NCBI RefSeq assembly: GCF_003820355.1
Contig: NZ_RPOK01000004.1
Location: 310,001-374,000, forward strand
Length of the DNA stretch: 64,000 nt
Source of the DNA: Paralteromonas sediminis
Lineage (GTDB): Bacteria > Pseudomonadota > Gammaproteobacteria > Enterobacterales > Alteromonadaceae
Reading direction: 5' to 3'
Shown here: one piece after another, positions 54,863 to 64,000 of the stretch
Numbering within the stretch: the stretch's first letter is position 1
How the letters are laid out: each line of letters opens with the position of its first letter
The notes under the pieces: generated by a model
The model's database searches: none
Told to the model about the DNA's origin: nothing
The model's input: the letters and a program-made list of their open reading frames with translations, nothing else
Translations under genes and position numbers: made by a program

Positions 54863-55003
54863 TACGATTCCCTTTGAATGTGCCACCGCAAAAAGACAGC
54901 GCTGTCATTTTGTATTCAAAGTAACGTAGCTAGGCGATTTCCGCAAGTATCTTAAATTGAAGTGAGACCGTTCACGCAAGCATTCAAAATATTAAAATCA
55001 ATA

Positions 55004-55028
55004 CCCCTAAGCATTTTCAGCTTCGGGG
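55004..55028 (-). terminator. Candidate terminator after the ABC permease
   Basis: CCCCTAAGC (55004-55012) and GCTTCGGGG (55020-55028) pair with one mismatch, eight bases beyond the permease stop; an imperfect T-rich stretch follows on the minus strand. Confidence 0.5.
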
Positions 55029-55035
55029 CAAAATA

Positions 55036-56268
55036 TCAGGCAGAAAGCTGAACTTGTAATGCCTTTCTATACGCTTCAATGGCAGGGACAATGGCTGCAA
55101 CTAACGCTGCGATGAAGATAAACCCAACCAGTATCAACACATTCATAGAATAAAGATTTGAAGATAAAAACAAACCGTATTGTTGTGCCAACCAGTCGGA
55201 TAAGCTAACCAGCGCTAGGCTTACCAAGGCATACGCGGCAACAACAGAAAGTGCAGTGATCAGTAGCGCCTCATAAACAATAAGTAGCAGAACGGTTAGC
55301 GGTGATGCACCAAGCGTTCTCAATACAGCAATTTCTACACTGCGCTCATTCATAGACGCTAACAGCATAGTCATAAGACCAAACAAGGATGCCAACAACA
55401 CCAACAAGCTGATAACCATTAAAAGGTTCTCAACACTTTCCATCAAACTCCACATTTGCGTCATGGCAACACCAGGTAATACGGCCATAAGCCTGTCATC
55501 AGGATAATTGTTGATCATTCGCTGTAACGAGAATGTCGCGAATTTGTTTTCTAGCCCAACCAGAACACCCGTAATGTTTTTTGGTTTTAACAAATCCATT
55601 CTGCCCTGCTCTATCAAACGGGTTAACTGAGCAGGTGCGAGATGAATCGCTTCAATGGCTTCTAAACTAACGTGCACCGTTTTATCAACTGGCGTACCGG
55701 TAGGTTGTAATATTCCTGCCACCGTAAATGGCGCGTTATCGTGATTTTGAAAGCTGGTTGAGCCAATACCATGGGCTATTACCAACTTGTCGCCAAGCGA
55801 ATAATTGAGCGCCTTGGCCACTTCGGCACCAATAACTACGTCAAATAGATCATCAAAATGCTCTCCCTCGGAAAAAGAAAGAGAGCGTTTGTCACCGTAT
55901 TTAAAATGTTCAAAGTAGTCCTGATTGGTCCCGAGTACCCGATAACCTTTATGTGAATCGCCTAGTGAAAGCGGAATAGTCCAAGAAACCGATTTTTGCT
56001 TATTCAACATGTCCAAACTATCAAATTGAATGTTATTGGTTGGGCTTCCCATTCGAAATACCGTGTACAACAGCAGGTTCAGTTCACCGCTAGGAGCCCC
56101 GACAATTAAGTCGGTACCGGAAATAGTTCGGTTAAAACTGTCCTTTGCCTGCGCACGCAAGTGCTCTACTGTCATCAACACACTAATACTGACAATGAGC
56201 GACAGGCAGGTAAGAATTACGGTCTTTTTTCGGCTAACAAGACTTTTCCATGCGAGGATACGTTTCAT
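55036..56268 (-). CDS. FtsX-like ABC permease (ZrgC-like, zinc-cluster)
   Basis: The start at 56268 overlaps the stop of the ATPase gene as ATGA; the longer frame to 56301 lies within it. 410 residues: one N-terminal helix (TVILTCLSLIVSISVLMTVEHL), a large periplasmic domain with the MacB-type block FSLQRMINNYPDDRLMAVLPG, and three C-terminal helices (LLMVISLLVLLASLFGLMTMLLASMNERSVEIAVLRTLGAS is the FtsX signature). LolE/MacB-type permeases usually export or move substrates, but here the neighbourhood resembles the ZrgABCDE zinc cluster. Confidence 0.85.
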   Translation of the reverse strand: MKRILAWKSLVSRKKTVILTCLSLIVSISVLMTVEHLRAQAKDSFNRTISGTDLIVGAPSGELNLLLYTVFRMGSPTNNIQFDSLDMLNKQKSVSWTIPLSLGDSHKGYRVLGTNQDYFEHFKYGDKRSLSFSEGEHFDDLFDVVIGAEVAKALNYSLGDKLVIAHGIGSTSFQNHDNAPFTVAGILQPTGTPVDKTVHVSLEAIEAIHLAPAQLTRLIEQGRMDLLKPKNITGVLVGLENKFATFSLQRMINNYPDDRLMAVLPGVAMTQMWSLMESVENLLMVISLLVLLASLFGLMTMLLASMNERSVEIAVLRTLGASPLTVLLLIVYEALLITALSVVAAYALVSLALVSLSDWLAQQYGLFLSSNLYSMNVLILVGFIFIAALVAAIVPAIEAYRKALQVQLSA

Positions 56269-56984
56269 ACCTTGCCCTCCACGTTTGAAGACCATGAACA
56301 CAAGGATGAAACAGGTACGTGCAACGAAAAGTGCTCACGAAGTGCCTCATCGTGGCTCACAAAAATGAGCGTGGCATTATTACGATCACACATAGCCATA
56401 AGCATACGCATAAAACCGTCTCTGGCATTTGCATCGAGTGAGGACGTGGGCTCATCAACCAATAATAAATCGGGTGTATTAATAAATGCTCGCATAATAG
56501 CCACTCGCTGTCGCTGCCCTACACTCAAATCTGATACCGGTTTGTCGATTACCGCCTCGCTGAGTTTTAACAGCGCAAGCATTTCTTTTATCTTACCCAT
56601 GACATCAATAGACGACTTTGCAAAATAGGCTGCTAATTGAACATTTTGGAGTACGCTTAGGTACGGAACCAAATTAAACTGCTGAAACACCACGCCAATA
56701 TGCTGGGCCCGAAACCTGTCTCGTTTGGATTGTGACAACCCGTTGATGTGGGTGCCGTTTATCTTAATTTCCCCTGCCGTGGGTTTAGAAATACCGGCAA
56801 GCAAATTCAGCATAGTCGACTTGCCACTCCCAGAGGCGCCATGTAAAAAAATACGTTCGCCTTTGGCGAGGTCCCATTGATTACAACTAAAAAGGCTTTT
56901 TGAGGAAGGATAAGAAAAGCTGACATTGCGCATCGCAACGGCAAGACTCTCTGCGTTTGGGGTTTCTTGTGATACTGTTGTCAT
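56265..56984 (-). CDS. ABC transporter ATP-binding protein (ZrgB-like)
   Basis: 239 residues with Walker A GASGSGKST, signature LSVGQRQR, Walker B LLLVDEPTSSLD and the H-loop VSHDE. It is of the LolD/MacB class and is coupled to the permease by a four-base overlap. It is first on the minus strand, divergent from the DUF3299 gene with 88 bases between. Confidence 0.92.
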   Translation of the reverse strand: MTTVSQETPNAESLAVAMRNVSFSYPSSKSLFSCNQWDLAKGERIFLHGASGSGKSTMLNLLAGISKPTAGEIKINGTHINGLSQSKRDRFRAQHIGVVFQQFNLVPYLSVLQNVQLAAYFAKSSIDVMGKIKEMLALLKLSEAVIDKPVSDLSVGQRQRVAIMRAFINTPDLLLVDEPTSSLDANARDGFMRMLMAMCDRNNATLIFVSHDEALREHFSLHVPVSSLCSWSSNVEGKV

Positions 56985-57072
56985 AGTTGGTTTACACTAA
57001 AAAACACGTATTAAATTAAACACTGAACTGTTATATCATTGGTGTTACGTAAAAGTAATATTTTGGATTCCA

Positions 57073-57648
57073 ATGGCGGGTATTTTGAACAAAGGGTTAC
57101 TCCTAATTTTCTTGGTTACAGCGTGGGTAGCAACCTATTCAACCAGTGCTAGAGCAGAAACATTTCAGGAGGTAGAGTGGACCGCGCTTATGCCTCCGGA
57201 GGATTTAGAAATACTCATGGATCCACCCGACTTCTTGCTTAACATTGTAGATGGCAGTGACGCAGATAATCTTGATGCATTGGCTGAGCGCGCAGAGAGT
57301 GATGAAAAAGCACGTCGATTTAAAGAAGCGCTGAAGTCAGACAAAGTTGTGTCAGAATTGGACGGTAAAAAAATCCGTATTCCAGGGTTCGTTGTACCTC
57401 TTGAAACCAATGAAGACAGAGATGTCGTGGCTTTTTTCATTGTGCCTTATTTTGGCGCCTGTCTTCATTTGCCGCCGCCACCACCTAATCAAATTCTCTA
57501 TGCCAGCTGGCCTGAAGGATTAACCGTAGAGGAACTTTCGGTGCCGATGTGGTTCGAAGGTACGGTAAAGATTGAAACGCAGGAAAATGAAACAGGCAAG
57601 TCAGCGTATAGTATCGCCATTGCCAATGTCGAACCTTATGTGGGTTAA
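57073..57648 (+). CDS. DUF3299 exported protein (ZrgE-like)
   Basis: 191 residues with signal peptide (LLLIFLVTAWVATYSTSARA). KKIRIPGFVVPLETNEDRDVVAFFIVPYFGACLHLPPPPPNQ is the DUF3299 signature, with conserved Cys and His. The family is a recurrent partner of zinc-responsive ABC genes and of ZrgA. The ATG at 57073 is used. Three bases later the next gene starts, so they form a short operon. The upstream divergent region contains the palindrome TTACGTAA (57045-57052). Confidence 0.85.
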   Translation: MAGILNKGLLLIFLVTAWVATYSTSARAETFQEVEWTALMPPEDLEILMDPPDFLLNIVDGSDADNLDALAERAESDEKARRFKEALKSDKVVSELDGKKIRIPGFVVPLETNEDRDVVAFFIVPYFGACLHLPPPPPNQILYASWPEGLTVEELSVPMWFEGTVKIETQENETGKSAYSIAIANVEPYVG

Positions 57649-57651
57649 ATT

Positions 57652-58098
57652 ATGAAAAAATCAGTTGTTTCAGCAAGCTTGCTAGCCATTGGGTTAACGG
57701 CAGCTACCCAAGCCTGTGAGTGGCATGATGGCCCTAGCTTTGGGGTGTTTGGCGGCATGCCCAAACCTATGATGCAACATAAAAATGCAAGCACAGAGAA
57801 ACCGCTTGAGATAAACCATCAAGCCAGAATGACGGTAGAGAGTGGGCGAGAAAATGCCGTAGATATCGCTTACGTGTTACCCCTTCAATACAGAGATATT
57901 GCAATAGAGTTTGTACCCAGTGAAGCTATAGCACTGTCCAATGACGCCCTGCTTAAGCCTTCGTTGCTGCGAGGCACACATCAGCTGTTATTTACCGCTG
58001 ACAGAGCCGGGCAGCACGAAATTGTGGTGAAAGTAGAAGCCATTAAGGGCGGGCAGCCCTACTCAAATCAACAACGTATTATTGTTACTGCACTCTAA
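57652..58098 (+). CDS. Small exported protein, unknown, in zinc cluster
   Basis: 148 residues with a signal peptide (SVVSASLLAIGLTAATQA). The mature protein starts CEWHDGPSFGVFGG and carries His/Met-rich stretches (KPMMQHKN) suited to metal contact, then a beta-rich part (IAIEFVPSEAIALSND). No family is recognised; by position it could be the fifth member (ZrgD-like). It ends four bases from the convergent zrgA-like gene. Confidence 0.65.
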   Translation: MKKSVVSASLLAIGLTAATQACEWHDGPSFGVFGGMPKPMMQHKNASTEKPLEINHQARMTVESGRENAVDIAYVLPLQYRDIAIEFVPSEAIALSNDALLKPSLLRGTHQLLFTADRAGQHEIVVKVEAIKGGQPYSNQQRIIVTAL

Positions 58099-58102
58099 CG
58101 GT

Positions 58103-58681
<579 letters not shown>

Positions 58682-58705
58682 ATCGCCTTTTAGGCTAGCT
58701 ATACA

Positions 58706-59413
58706 TTATCGCGCTTTGCGATTAACTACCACATGCCGAGCGGCTTCTGTCGCCCACTTTTGGTATAGCAATGCACTAGGGTGGAATCCATCAGTTGCCA
58801 TTAACGCCGGGGAAATATCCTGGTCCTGAGGCAAGTAGCCAAAGCCCTGTTCTTTGGTCAACGTTTTTAAGGCATTATCAAATTGCTGACCAATACGCCC
58901 GAGATACCATCGTAGCGGTTGTGGCAATGCCGGGAAGTGGCCCATGGGTGGAATTCCAGAAAACACGATGCGCTTTGCCTGATAACGGGTTTTCAAAACA
59001 GTAATTAGCCGGTTTGTTTGAGCAATGAATACATTACAGTGTTTATTCGCGGTGACGTCATTCACACCTAAAGAAATGAGCACAAGGTCAAACCTAGCGT
59101 CAGGTGCTAGTTCACTATCAAGTAACGGTATTATGCTGTCGGTATTTTCACCCGTTTTAGCCACAAGCTGCCATTTGACTAAGAAGGAGTCCGACAATCG
59201 CTTGACCAATTGGCCTGCCAGTGCTTCATCTTGCTGCGCTACACCTACGCCGGCAGCAGCAGAATCGCCTAACACCAACACCCTCAGCTCAGGCCCACTT
59301 CCATTCACGCCCTGTCTTGGGCCGTCTGGCTCCGCGAGCCTAATAATGTTTTTTCTTACCCATCTTCCTTGCACCAGCAGTAAAGGACCGAGCAGTATCT
59401 TGTATATCCACAT
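58706..59413 (-). CDS. SGNH/GDSL-type hydrolase
   Basis: 235 residues. An N-terminal hydrophobic stretch (IYKILLGPLLLVQG) may anchor it. VLVLGDSAAAGVGV is block I with the catalytic Ser, SLGVNDVT carries the Asn of block III, and DGFHPS near residue 215 provides the Asp-His dyad. A cell-envelope esterase or lipase-like enzyme is likely. It is the upstream gene in an apparent transcript with zrgA, though they may be unrelated. Confidence 0.85.
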   Translation of the reverse strand: MWIYKILLGPLLLVQGRWVRKNIIRLAEPDGPRQGVNGSGPELRVLVLGDSAAAGVGVAQQDEALAGQLVKRLSDSFLVKWQLVAKTGENTDSIIPLLDSELAPDARFDLVLISLGVNDVTANKHCNVFIAQTNRLITVLKTRYQAKRIVFSGIPPMGHFPALPQPLRWYLGRIGQQFDNALKTLTKEQGFGYLPQDQDISPALMATDGFHPSALLYQKWATEAARHVVVNRKAR

Positions 59414-59612
59414 CGTTTTAATTTAGTCAGACCATCGGCTATGACTTTACCACGATACAAACCAGACAGTCGTGCAATTCAGCGCGACTTTGTATTACTT
59501 CATGCTAGTTCTGGAACTACCAAACCCAATACAATGTGTAACGGGTCATAGAATTGTATGACTAATTAGACCGTGAAGCCGCCGCTGGCGCATTGATAAT
59601 TAAGAGGCATCA

Positions 59613-59741
59613 ATGAGTGATAAGGCGAGCTTCGAGAAACGCATGCTTGACGTCTTTATGGCCAAAAAGAGCATTAAATACTTAAAACATCAACACACCA
59701 AAAATCACCTGACACCATCGGTAGTCGATAGCTTTGTTTAA
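59613..59741 (+). CDS. Small ORF with ribosome site, unknown (42 residues)
   Basis: MSDKASFEKRMLDVFMAKKS... ends with SVVDSFV. GAGG lies five bases before the ATG. The peptide is basic and helical. No family is recognised, and coding is uncertain. Confidence 0.35.
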   Translation: MSDKASFEKRMLDVFMAKKSIKYLKHQHTKNHLTPSVVDSFV

Positions 59742-59780
59742 TCTTATACTCAACATACAACAAGCTAGTTGAGGAAGGTA

Positions 59781-60218
59781 ATGCCTACCATTTCAAAATC
59801 GCTATTTTTATTCATTACCTTATTTTCAATCTCATTTTGTGCTTTTTCATGTCCCAACGACAAAGTGAGGTTTGACGAATTTTTGAAAAACGCGCCGCAA
59901 TATCGTGTTGACCTGCTTCATCCCATTATTCAGAAATCAACGGTTTGCGTAACGGATGTTGAAAAAAGCAGAGAGAGTGTTGACATAAACTCAATTCGTG
60001 AATTTATGCATAAAGAGATAGTTAAATTTGATCCAGACGGAAATGTCGAAGTCCAAGTTGAAAAAATACTTGAAAAAGCAAGTAAAAAATATCCACTCAA
60101 CTTTGGTCCATCATACAGAGGCGAGATATTACTTCTTTACTTCGACAAAGAGCGACAGCTCAATGTCCACTTTAATCTTAGCAGGTCTATTAATCAAAGT
60201 TATGGCAACATTTTATAG
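59781..60218 (+). CDS. Hypothetical exported protein
   Basis: From the ATG at 59781 (GAGGAAGG directly upstream; an earlier ATG at 59769 is possible) it has 145 residues, with a signal sequence (SLFLFITLFSISFCAFSC). The mature part is charged (VEKSRESVDINSIREFMHKEI, then VQVEKILEKASKKYPLNF). Base composition is more AT-rich than the genes before it. No family is recognised. Confidence 0.6.
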   Translation: MPTISKSLFLFITLFSISFCAFSCPNDKVRFDEFLKNAPQYRVDLLHPIIQKSTVCVTDVEKSRESVDINSIREFMHKEIVKFDPDGNVEVQVEKILEKASKKYPLNFGPSYRGEILLLYFDKERQLNVHFNLSRSINQSYGNIL

Positions 60219-60606
60219 AAAGGAAATTATGTTATGAGCGTGCAAAGAGGATTCTTTACAGCGACTCAATTCGCGTTAGTAACTTTGCCACTTGCATAAT
60301 GCTATGACTGAATTTTGTCTATTTGAGACAGTTAACGCTCGCTGTAGGACAACAAAGTACGCAAAACGGACTTTCGAGCTTATGATTGACTAGGCAATCA
60401 CAGAATCGTAATTTGGACGAATAACTAATCCTGTATTGTTCAGAGAATCCTCAAAAGCAGGCTACTAAGACATCTTTCACCTAGGTTAAAAATGTTTCAA
60501 TCACTCTCGATTAAGCTCTCATATGCGTTCAAAATTCAGCAACTTTGGTCAAGAACGATAGTTAAATAGCTCCTATTCTTGAGTTGTTAAGGAGAGAACA
60601 AGTTAT
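60219..60606. other. Gene-sparse intergenic region
   Basis: 388 bases. A 21-residue frame at 60235 has a doubtful ribosome site; otherwise no gene, hairpin or repeat I can support. Confidence 0.4.
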
Positions 60607-61473
60607 ATGACCAGATACCACGACCAGTTTACAGATATCGTCAATTTTATTGATGCTAATCTTGATGGTGAGCTTGATGTTGAAAGGCTATGTAAGCTCG
60701 CATGTCTATCAAAGTACCATTTCCATAGGCAATTTTCGTCACACTTTGGCATGCCCGTGATATCGCTAGCAAGGTTACTTCGACTTAAAAGGGCAGCCTA
60801 TCAATTAGCCTATAGGGATGATGCTAAAATTGTTGATATTGCAATGGCGAATGGTTACGAAAGTCATGAAGCTTTTTCACGGGCTTTTAAAAAACATTTT
60901 AATAAAACTCCATTCCAATTTAGAAGAAGCCCTGATTGGACTCCTTGGCACTCAAAATATGAACCTGTCATTAAGCTAAGGACTATGATTATGAATGAAA
61001 ATTCTGACTTTAAAGTGAAGTTGATTGATTTCCCTGAAACGTTGCTCGCAGTTATGGAGCACCGTGGTGCTCCAAACCTTTTAGGAAAGACAATTCAAAA
61101 ATTCATTGCGTGGAGGAAAATCAGTCATCTTCCGCCTAACAAAAGCAAGACCTTTAATTTGATTTACGATGATCCTGCTGTGACAGGGCCAGAAAATTTT
61201 AGGTTTGATGTTTGTTGTTCTGTTGACAACGGAGTTGAGCCAAATGATTTTGGGATCGTAAGTAAAACAATACCTAAGGGAAGATGTGCAGTAGTTAGGC
61301 ACATTGGAAGCGATGAGTCTATTGGCGTGGTGGTAAACTTCCTATACTCAAAATGGCTTCTCGATTCTGATTTTGAGGTTCGGGACTTTCCTATTTTTTT
61401 TGAAAGGGTGAGCTTTTTCCCAGAAGTACCAGAGAATGAAATGATTACCGATATATATTTGCCGATTGATTAG
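60607..61473 (+). CDS. AraC-family regulator with GyrI-like effector domain
   Basis: 288 residues. The DNA-binding domain is at the N-terminus (DVERLCKLACLSKYHFHRQFSSHFG and VDIAMANGYESHEAFSRAFKKHFNKTPFQFR), followed by a GyrI-like small-molecule-binding domain (about 130-288; VKLIDFPETLLAVMEHRGAPN, then GRCAVVRHIGSDESIGVVVNFLYSKWL). This Rob/SoxS-like order with GyrI is typical of regulators of multidrug or stress response. AGGAGA is 11 bases before the ATG, a little far. It stands alone. Confidence 0.9.
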   Translation: MTRYHDQFTDIVNFIDANLDGELDVERLCKLACLSKYHFHRQFSSHFGMPVISLARLLRLKRAAYQLAYRDDAKIVDIAMANGYESHEAFSRAFKKHFNKTPFQFRRSPDWTPWHSKYEPVIKLRTMIMNENSDFKVKLIDFPETLLAVMEHRGAPNLLGKTIQKFIAWRKISHLPPNKSKTFNLIYDDPAVTGPENFRFDVCCSVDNGVEPNDFGIVSKTIPKGRCAVVRHIGSDESIGVVVNFLYSKWLLDSDFEVRDFPIFFERVSFFPEVPENEMITDIYLPID

Positions 61474-61851
61474 ACAACACAACAAACCCAATAATCCGAC
61501 CTCAAATTGCTACGCTTCTTTCAGCGACTTATTGGCGTGTTACTGAGCATCCGCTCCTTGTATATTGATTCCTTTCACTAGAGCTTTTGGGGCGGCAATG
61601 TACGCAGACTAATGGAATTGTCGCCTCCCTACCTAAAATAGAAATGTGGTGACAAACTACGCTTGTATTTTAATCAACTAGAAGAGGCGCAGATAATGAC
61701 AGTTTCAACTATGAGCGATCAAGAGTAGTTCATTGCCATTTGGTTCTATTGGTTCAATTCGCCAAAGCGGACGTTCCGCTAACTCATCCGTACCCTGAAG
61801 CTTGTTAACGTAAAGACTCAATAAGAAAATTCACAACCTACACTGTAATAA
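61474..61851. other. Gene-sparse intergenic region
   Basis: 378 bases between convergent genes. No supported gene, hairpin or repeat; a ten-codon frame at 61696 looks accidental. Confidence 0.4.
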
Positions 61852-64000
61852 TTATTGGGTTATGTTTTTTGCAAGAAACAGAGTCGTTATATCAACGACT
61901 TTAACCAAGGAATCGACATCTTCAGTCTCCCAAGTAACAGGAGAGTTAACCGCTTCGCAGCAAATAACGCCTGCGGGTTTGCTATTGACTAAAAAGATGT
62001 AATCTAATAAAGAATATATATTGAGTGGTTCAAAATACGTTTTGTTAAAACATTGAGTATGTTCATTGGCTCTTGCATCGGACGCATCAAGAACCTGATG
62101 ACTGACGATATAATCAAAGTATTGCGGAAAATCTGTAGCCTTTAACTCGTTACCGTTTGATACCTGATCATTTTCATCAAGGCATGTTAAACACTTGATG
62201 CTTGAATAGTTTTCTTTAAATAGCCATAAACTCACTCTATCCGCTTTGGGGATTAACCTTTTAAGCTCAACGCATATTGCATTTAACTTTTCTTTTGAAT
62301 TGACTTCTGGGTTACTTATAGCGGTAGCGAAGCTTTTGAGATTCAATAGGTTGGGATTGAAAATATTAAGAAGGCTATTAAGTTTCTCTTTATCAAAAGG
62401 CTTCATTAAATACCCATTCATACCAATAGATAAATAATGCTCGATATCCTCTCTCATCGTATTGGCAGTCATTGCAACGATTGGAATTGCTTTTCCTTTG
62501 TCCAGCTTCCGAATTTGTTTCGTTGCTTGTACTCCATCCATTTCAGGCATTTGTATATCCATTAAAATCAAATCTACAGGGTGCTGTTTTAAATGCTCAA
62601 CACACTGCTTACCATTTTCTACTAATACAACTTTGGCATTATGAGTTTCAAGCATGTTAGCCACAATGAGTTGATTGATTTTATTGTCTTCTGCGACAAG
62701 CACTGAAGCGCCTTTCAAATCAACGACTGCCTTCTGTTTTTTGTCTACGTTATTAAGTTGAGAGACGATAAAGTTTTGTTGATATATGAATGTTGAGCCT
62801 TCGTGTTCTGCACTCTTAAAATCGAGCTTACCATTCATAAGTTCAGCTAGTTTGGCGCAAATAGATAAGCCTAAACCAGTACCCCCATACTTCCTTGATG
62901 TTGACTTATCAGCTTGGTGAAAGTCTTGGAACAAAGCATTTTGAGCTTTCTTACTTATACCAATACCCGTATCAATAACCTGAAACTGAAGAGTTTCTTT
63001 ACCTTCATGAGACTCTAAAACATCAATTTTGAGGGTGACTTTGCCTGACTCAGTAAATTTAACTGCGTTGGAACATAAATTATTGATTATTTGAGATACA
63101 CGAACAGGATCACCAATAAGCACATTGCTAATGTTTGGTGATAGGTCGGTGACAAATTGTATGCCTTTGTCACTAGCCATTCGTAACATAGGTTTTTCGA
63201 CAGAATTTATAAGTTCCTGTAGGTTAAAATCGATGTTTTCTATTTCAAGTTTACCTGCATCTATTTTGGCAAAATCTAAAATATCATTAACGATGTTGGT
63301 TAAAATTTGAGTAGAGCTCAAAATGCTTTTAAGTGCGTTGTTTTTTTCTTCTTTGGTCTCTCCCTCAATTGCGAATTCAGCTAAATTTAAAATACCATGA
63401 AGTGGCGTTCTTAACTCATGAGACATATTGGCAAAAAATCGATTTCGAGATAAAAGTGCATCTTGAGCCTTTAATTCAGCATTCTTCAAATCAGTAACGT
63501 CTGTGTGGGTGCCTGTAAAGCGAATCGGTCCGCCATTATTATCCCACTCAACAACTCGGCCTCGGTCTAAGATGTAACGCCAGTTACCATCAGTATGTTT
63601 CATACGATGCAGGTTTTCATAAAAATCAACTTTACCTTCCATGTGAGCTGTAATATCAGCGAAACACCCTTCAATATCGTCCGGGTGAACTCTGTCCTGC
63701 CAGTCTGATAAGGTTTGAGTTAAGTCAGATAACTTCAAGCCAAGCATGTCAGCCCATCGTTCGTCAAAAGTGACATCATTAGTCTGCGGGTTCCAGTCCC
63801 ACATACCTAAACGCGTCCCCTCTAATACAAGTTCTAAACGCTGTTGAATTATTTGACTAGTATTCTTCTCTTCTTCAAGTTGTGTAACATCCGTCAAAAA
63901 AGAAACGGGAGGTGAATCAATTTGAAAAACGATTTCTTCTTTTATATAACGAACTTTCCCGTCGTTGTCTTTTATCTCATAGGTTGGGACTATTAATGTA
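61852..64000 (-). CDS. Hybrid histidine kinase, PAS-PAS-HisKA-HATPase-REC-GAF (5' end outside window)
   Basis: The frame stays open past the TTG at 63897 to the window end, where it reads as the final strands of a PAS domain (YEIKDNDGKVRYIKEEIVFQ), so the gene starts beyond the window. Then follow a PAS fold (LGMWDWNPQTNDVTFDERWADMLGL), HisKA (FFANMSHELRTPLHGIL), an HATPase ([28 protein letters not shown]), a receiver (DLILMDIQMPEMDGVQA) and, unusually, a C-terminal GAF-like domain (about 160 residues; KLNAICVELKRLIPKADRVSLWLF, then FLVNSKPAGVICCEAVNSP). No membrane segment is visible within the window. The target is unknown. Confidence 0.88.
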   Translation of the reverse strand, partial: TLIVPTYEIKDNDGKVRYIKEEIVFQIDSPPVSFLTDVTQLEEEKNTSQIIQQRLELVLEGTRLGMWDWNPQTNDVTFDERWADMLGLKLSDLTQTLSDWQDRVHPDDIEGCFADITAHMEGKVDFYENLHRMKHTDGNWRYILDRGRVVEWDNNGGPIRFTGTHTDVTDLKNAELKAQDALLSRNRFFANMSHELRTPLHGILNLAEFAIEGETKEEKNNALKSILSSTQILTNIVNDILDFAKIDAGKLEIENIDFNLQELINSVEKPMLRMASDKGIQFVTDLSPNISNVLIGDPVRVSQIINNLCSNAVKFTESGKVTLKIDVLESHEGKETLQFQVIDTGIGISKKAQNALFQDFHQADKSTSRKYGGTGLGLSICAKLAELMNGKLDFKSAEHEGSTFIYQQNFIVSQLNNVDKKQKAVVDLKGASVLVAEDNKINQLIVANMLETHNAKVVLVENGKQCVEHLKQHPVDLILMDIQMPEMDGVQATKQIRKLDKGKAIPIVAMTANTMREDIEHYLSIGMNGYLMKPFDKEKLNSLLNIFNPNLLNLKSFATAISNPEVNSKEKLNAICVELKRLIPKADRVSLWLFKENYSSIKCLTCLDENDQVSNGNELKATDFPQYFDYIVSHQVLDASDARANEHTQCFNKTYFEPLNIYSLLDYIFLVNSKPAGVICCEAVNSPVTWETEDVDSLVKVVDITTLFLAKNITQ

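Noticed and set aside
60235-60300. 21-residue frame after the hypothetical gene
   Set aside because: Weak ribosome site, very short, no similarity seen.
63898-64000. Start of the right-end kinase at TTG 63897
   Set aside because: The frame is open beyond it and reads as PAS strands, so the gene begins outside the window.

Overview
The window looks like chromosome of a marine gammaproteobacterium, most probably an Alteromonadales member (Alteromonas-like). This is inferred from the gene families: a TonB2-type energy system with DUF3450 and TtpC-like partners, an extended PstC/PstA pair followed by PhoU and an OprO/OprP-like porin, a ZrgA-type zinc protein, secreted peptidases, and many AraC and histidine-kinase regulators. 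No rRNA, tRNA, insertion sequence, prophage or CRISPR array was seen. Both ends cut genes: an AraC-family regulator at the left (1-393) and a hybrid histidine kinase at the right (61852-64000).

Layout. 1-3.3 kb: AraC regulators, a DUF3750 lipoprotein and an NmrA-like reductase/DUF1772 pair. 3.6-7.2 kb: a large secreted metzincin protease with fibronectin-III modules, then a trypsin-like protein. 7.2-12.4 kb: a three-gene operon of exported proteins (YD-like repeat protein, PDZ-alpha/beta hydrolase, DUF885 peptidase) divergent from a membrane AraC regulator, with a perfect inverted repeat between them. 12.4-13.6 kb: an unknown small protein, a decayed periplasmic-binding-protein remnant and a four-helix membrane protein. 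13.6-24 kb: TonB-dependent receptor, beta-lactamase-family hydrolase with TPRs, LytS/LytTR two-component pair, S9 peptidase and M20 amidohydrolase; together these suggest regulated peptide or amide scavenging. A 12-bp direct repeat with a 20-bp period in the control region is a candidate LytTR site. 24-26.6 kb: thiolase and a DUF5009 membrane acyltransferase-like protein.

26.7-31.7 kb: a tightly overlapping TonB2 operon (DUF3450, ExbB/TtpC, ExbB, ExbD, TonB, TPR). 31.9-36.4 kb: a 1495-residue PAS/coiled-coil protein with no kinase domain, ending in an Hpt-like segment. 36.4-38.6 kb: a hybrid kinase with an NMT1-type periplasmic sensor. 39-46 kb: the phosphate module pstS-pstC-pstA-pstB-phoU with a clear Pho box, a terminator between pstS and pstC, and a convergent phosphate-type porin. 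46.5-49.4 kb: an HBM-domain chemoreceptor with a sigma-28-like promoter and a solute-binding protein.

49.6-54.9 kb: MFS transporter coupled to glutamate dehydrogenase, and a GH20 hexosaminidase lipoprotein. 55-59.4 kb: a ZrgABCDE-like zinc cluster (ABC permease and ATPase, DUF3299 protein, small exported protein, His-rich ZrgA) and an SGNH hydrolase. 59.5-64 kb: an AT-richer, gene-sparse end with small unknown genes, an AraC-GyrI regulator and the PAS-kinase-REC-GAF protein.

Start codons were adjusted where a ribosome-binding site or signal peptide argued for it. Family names come from recognised motifs in the translations; no database search was run.
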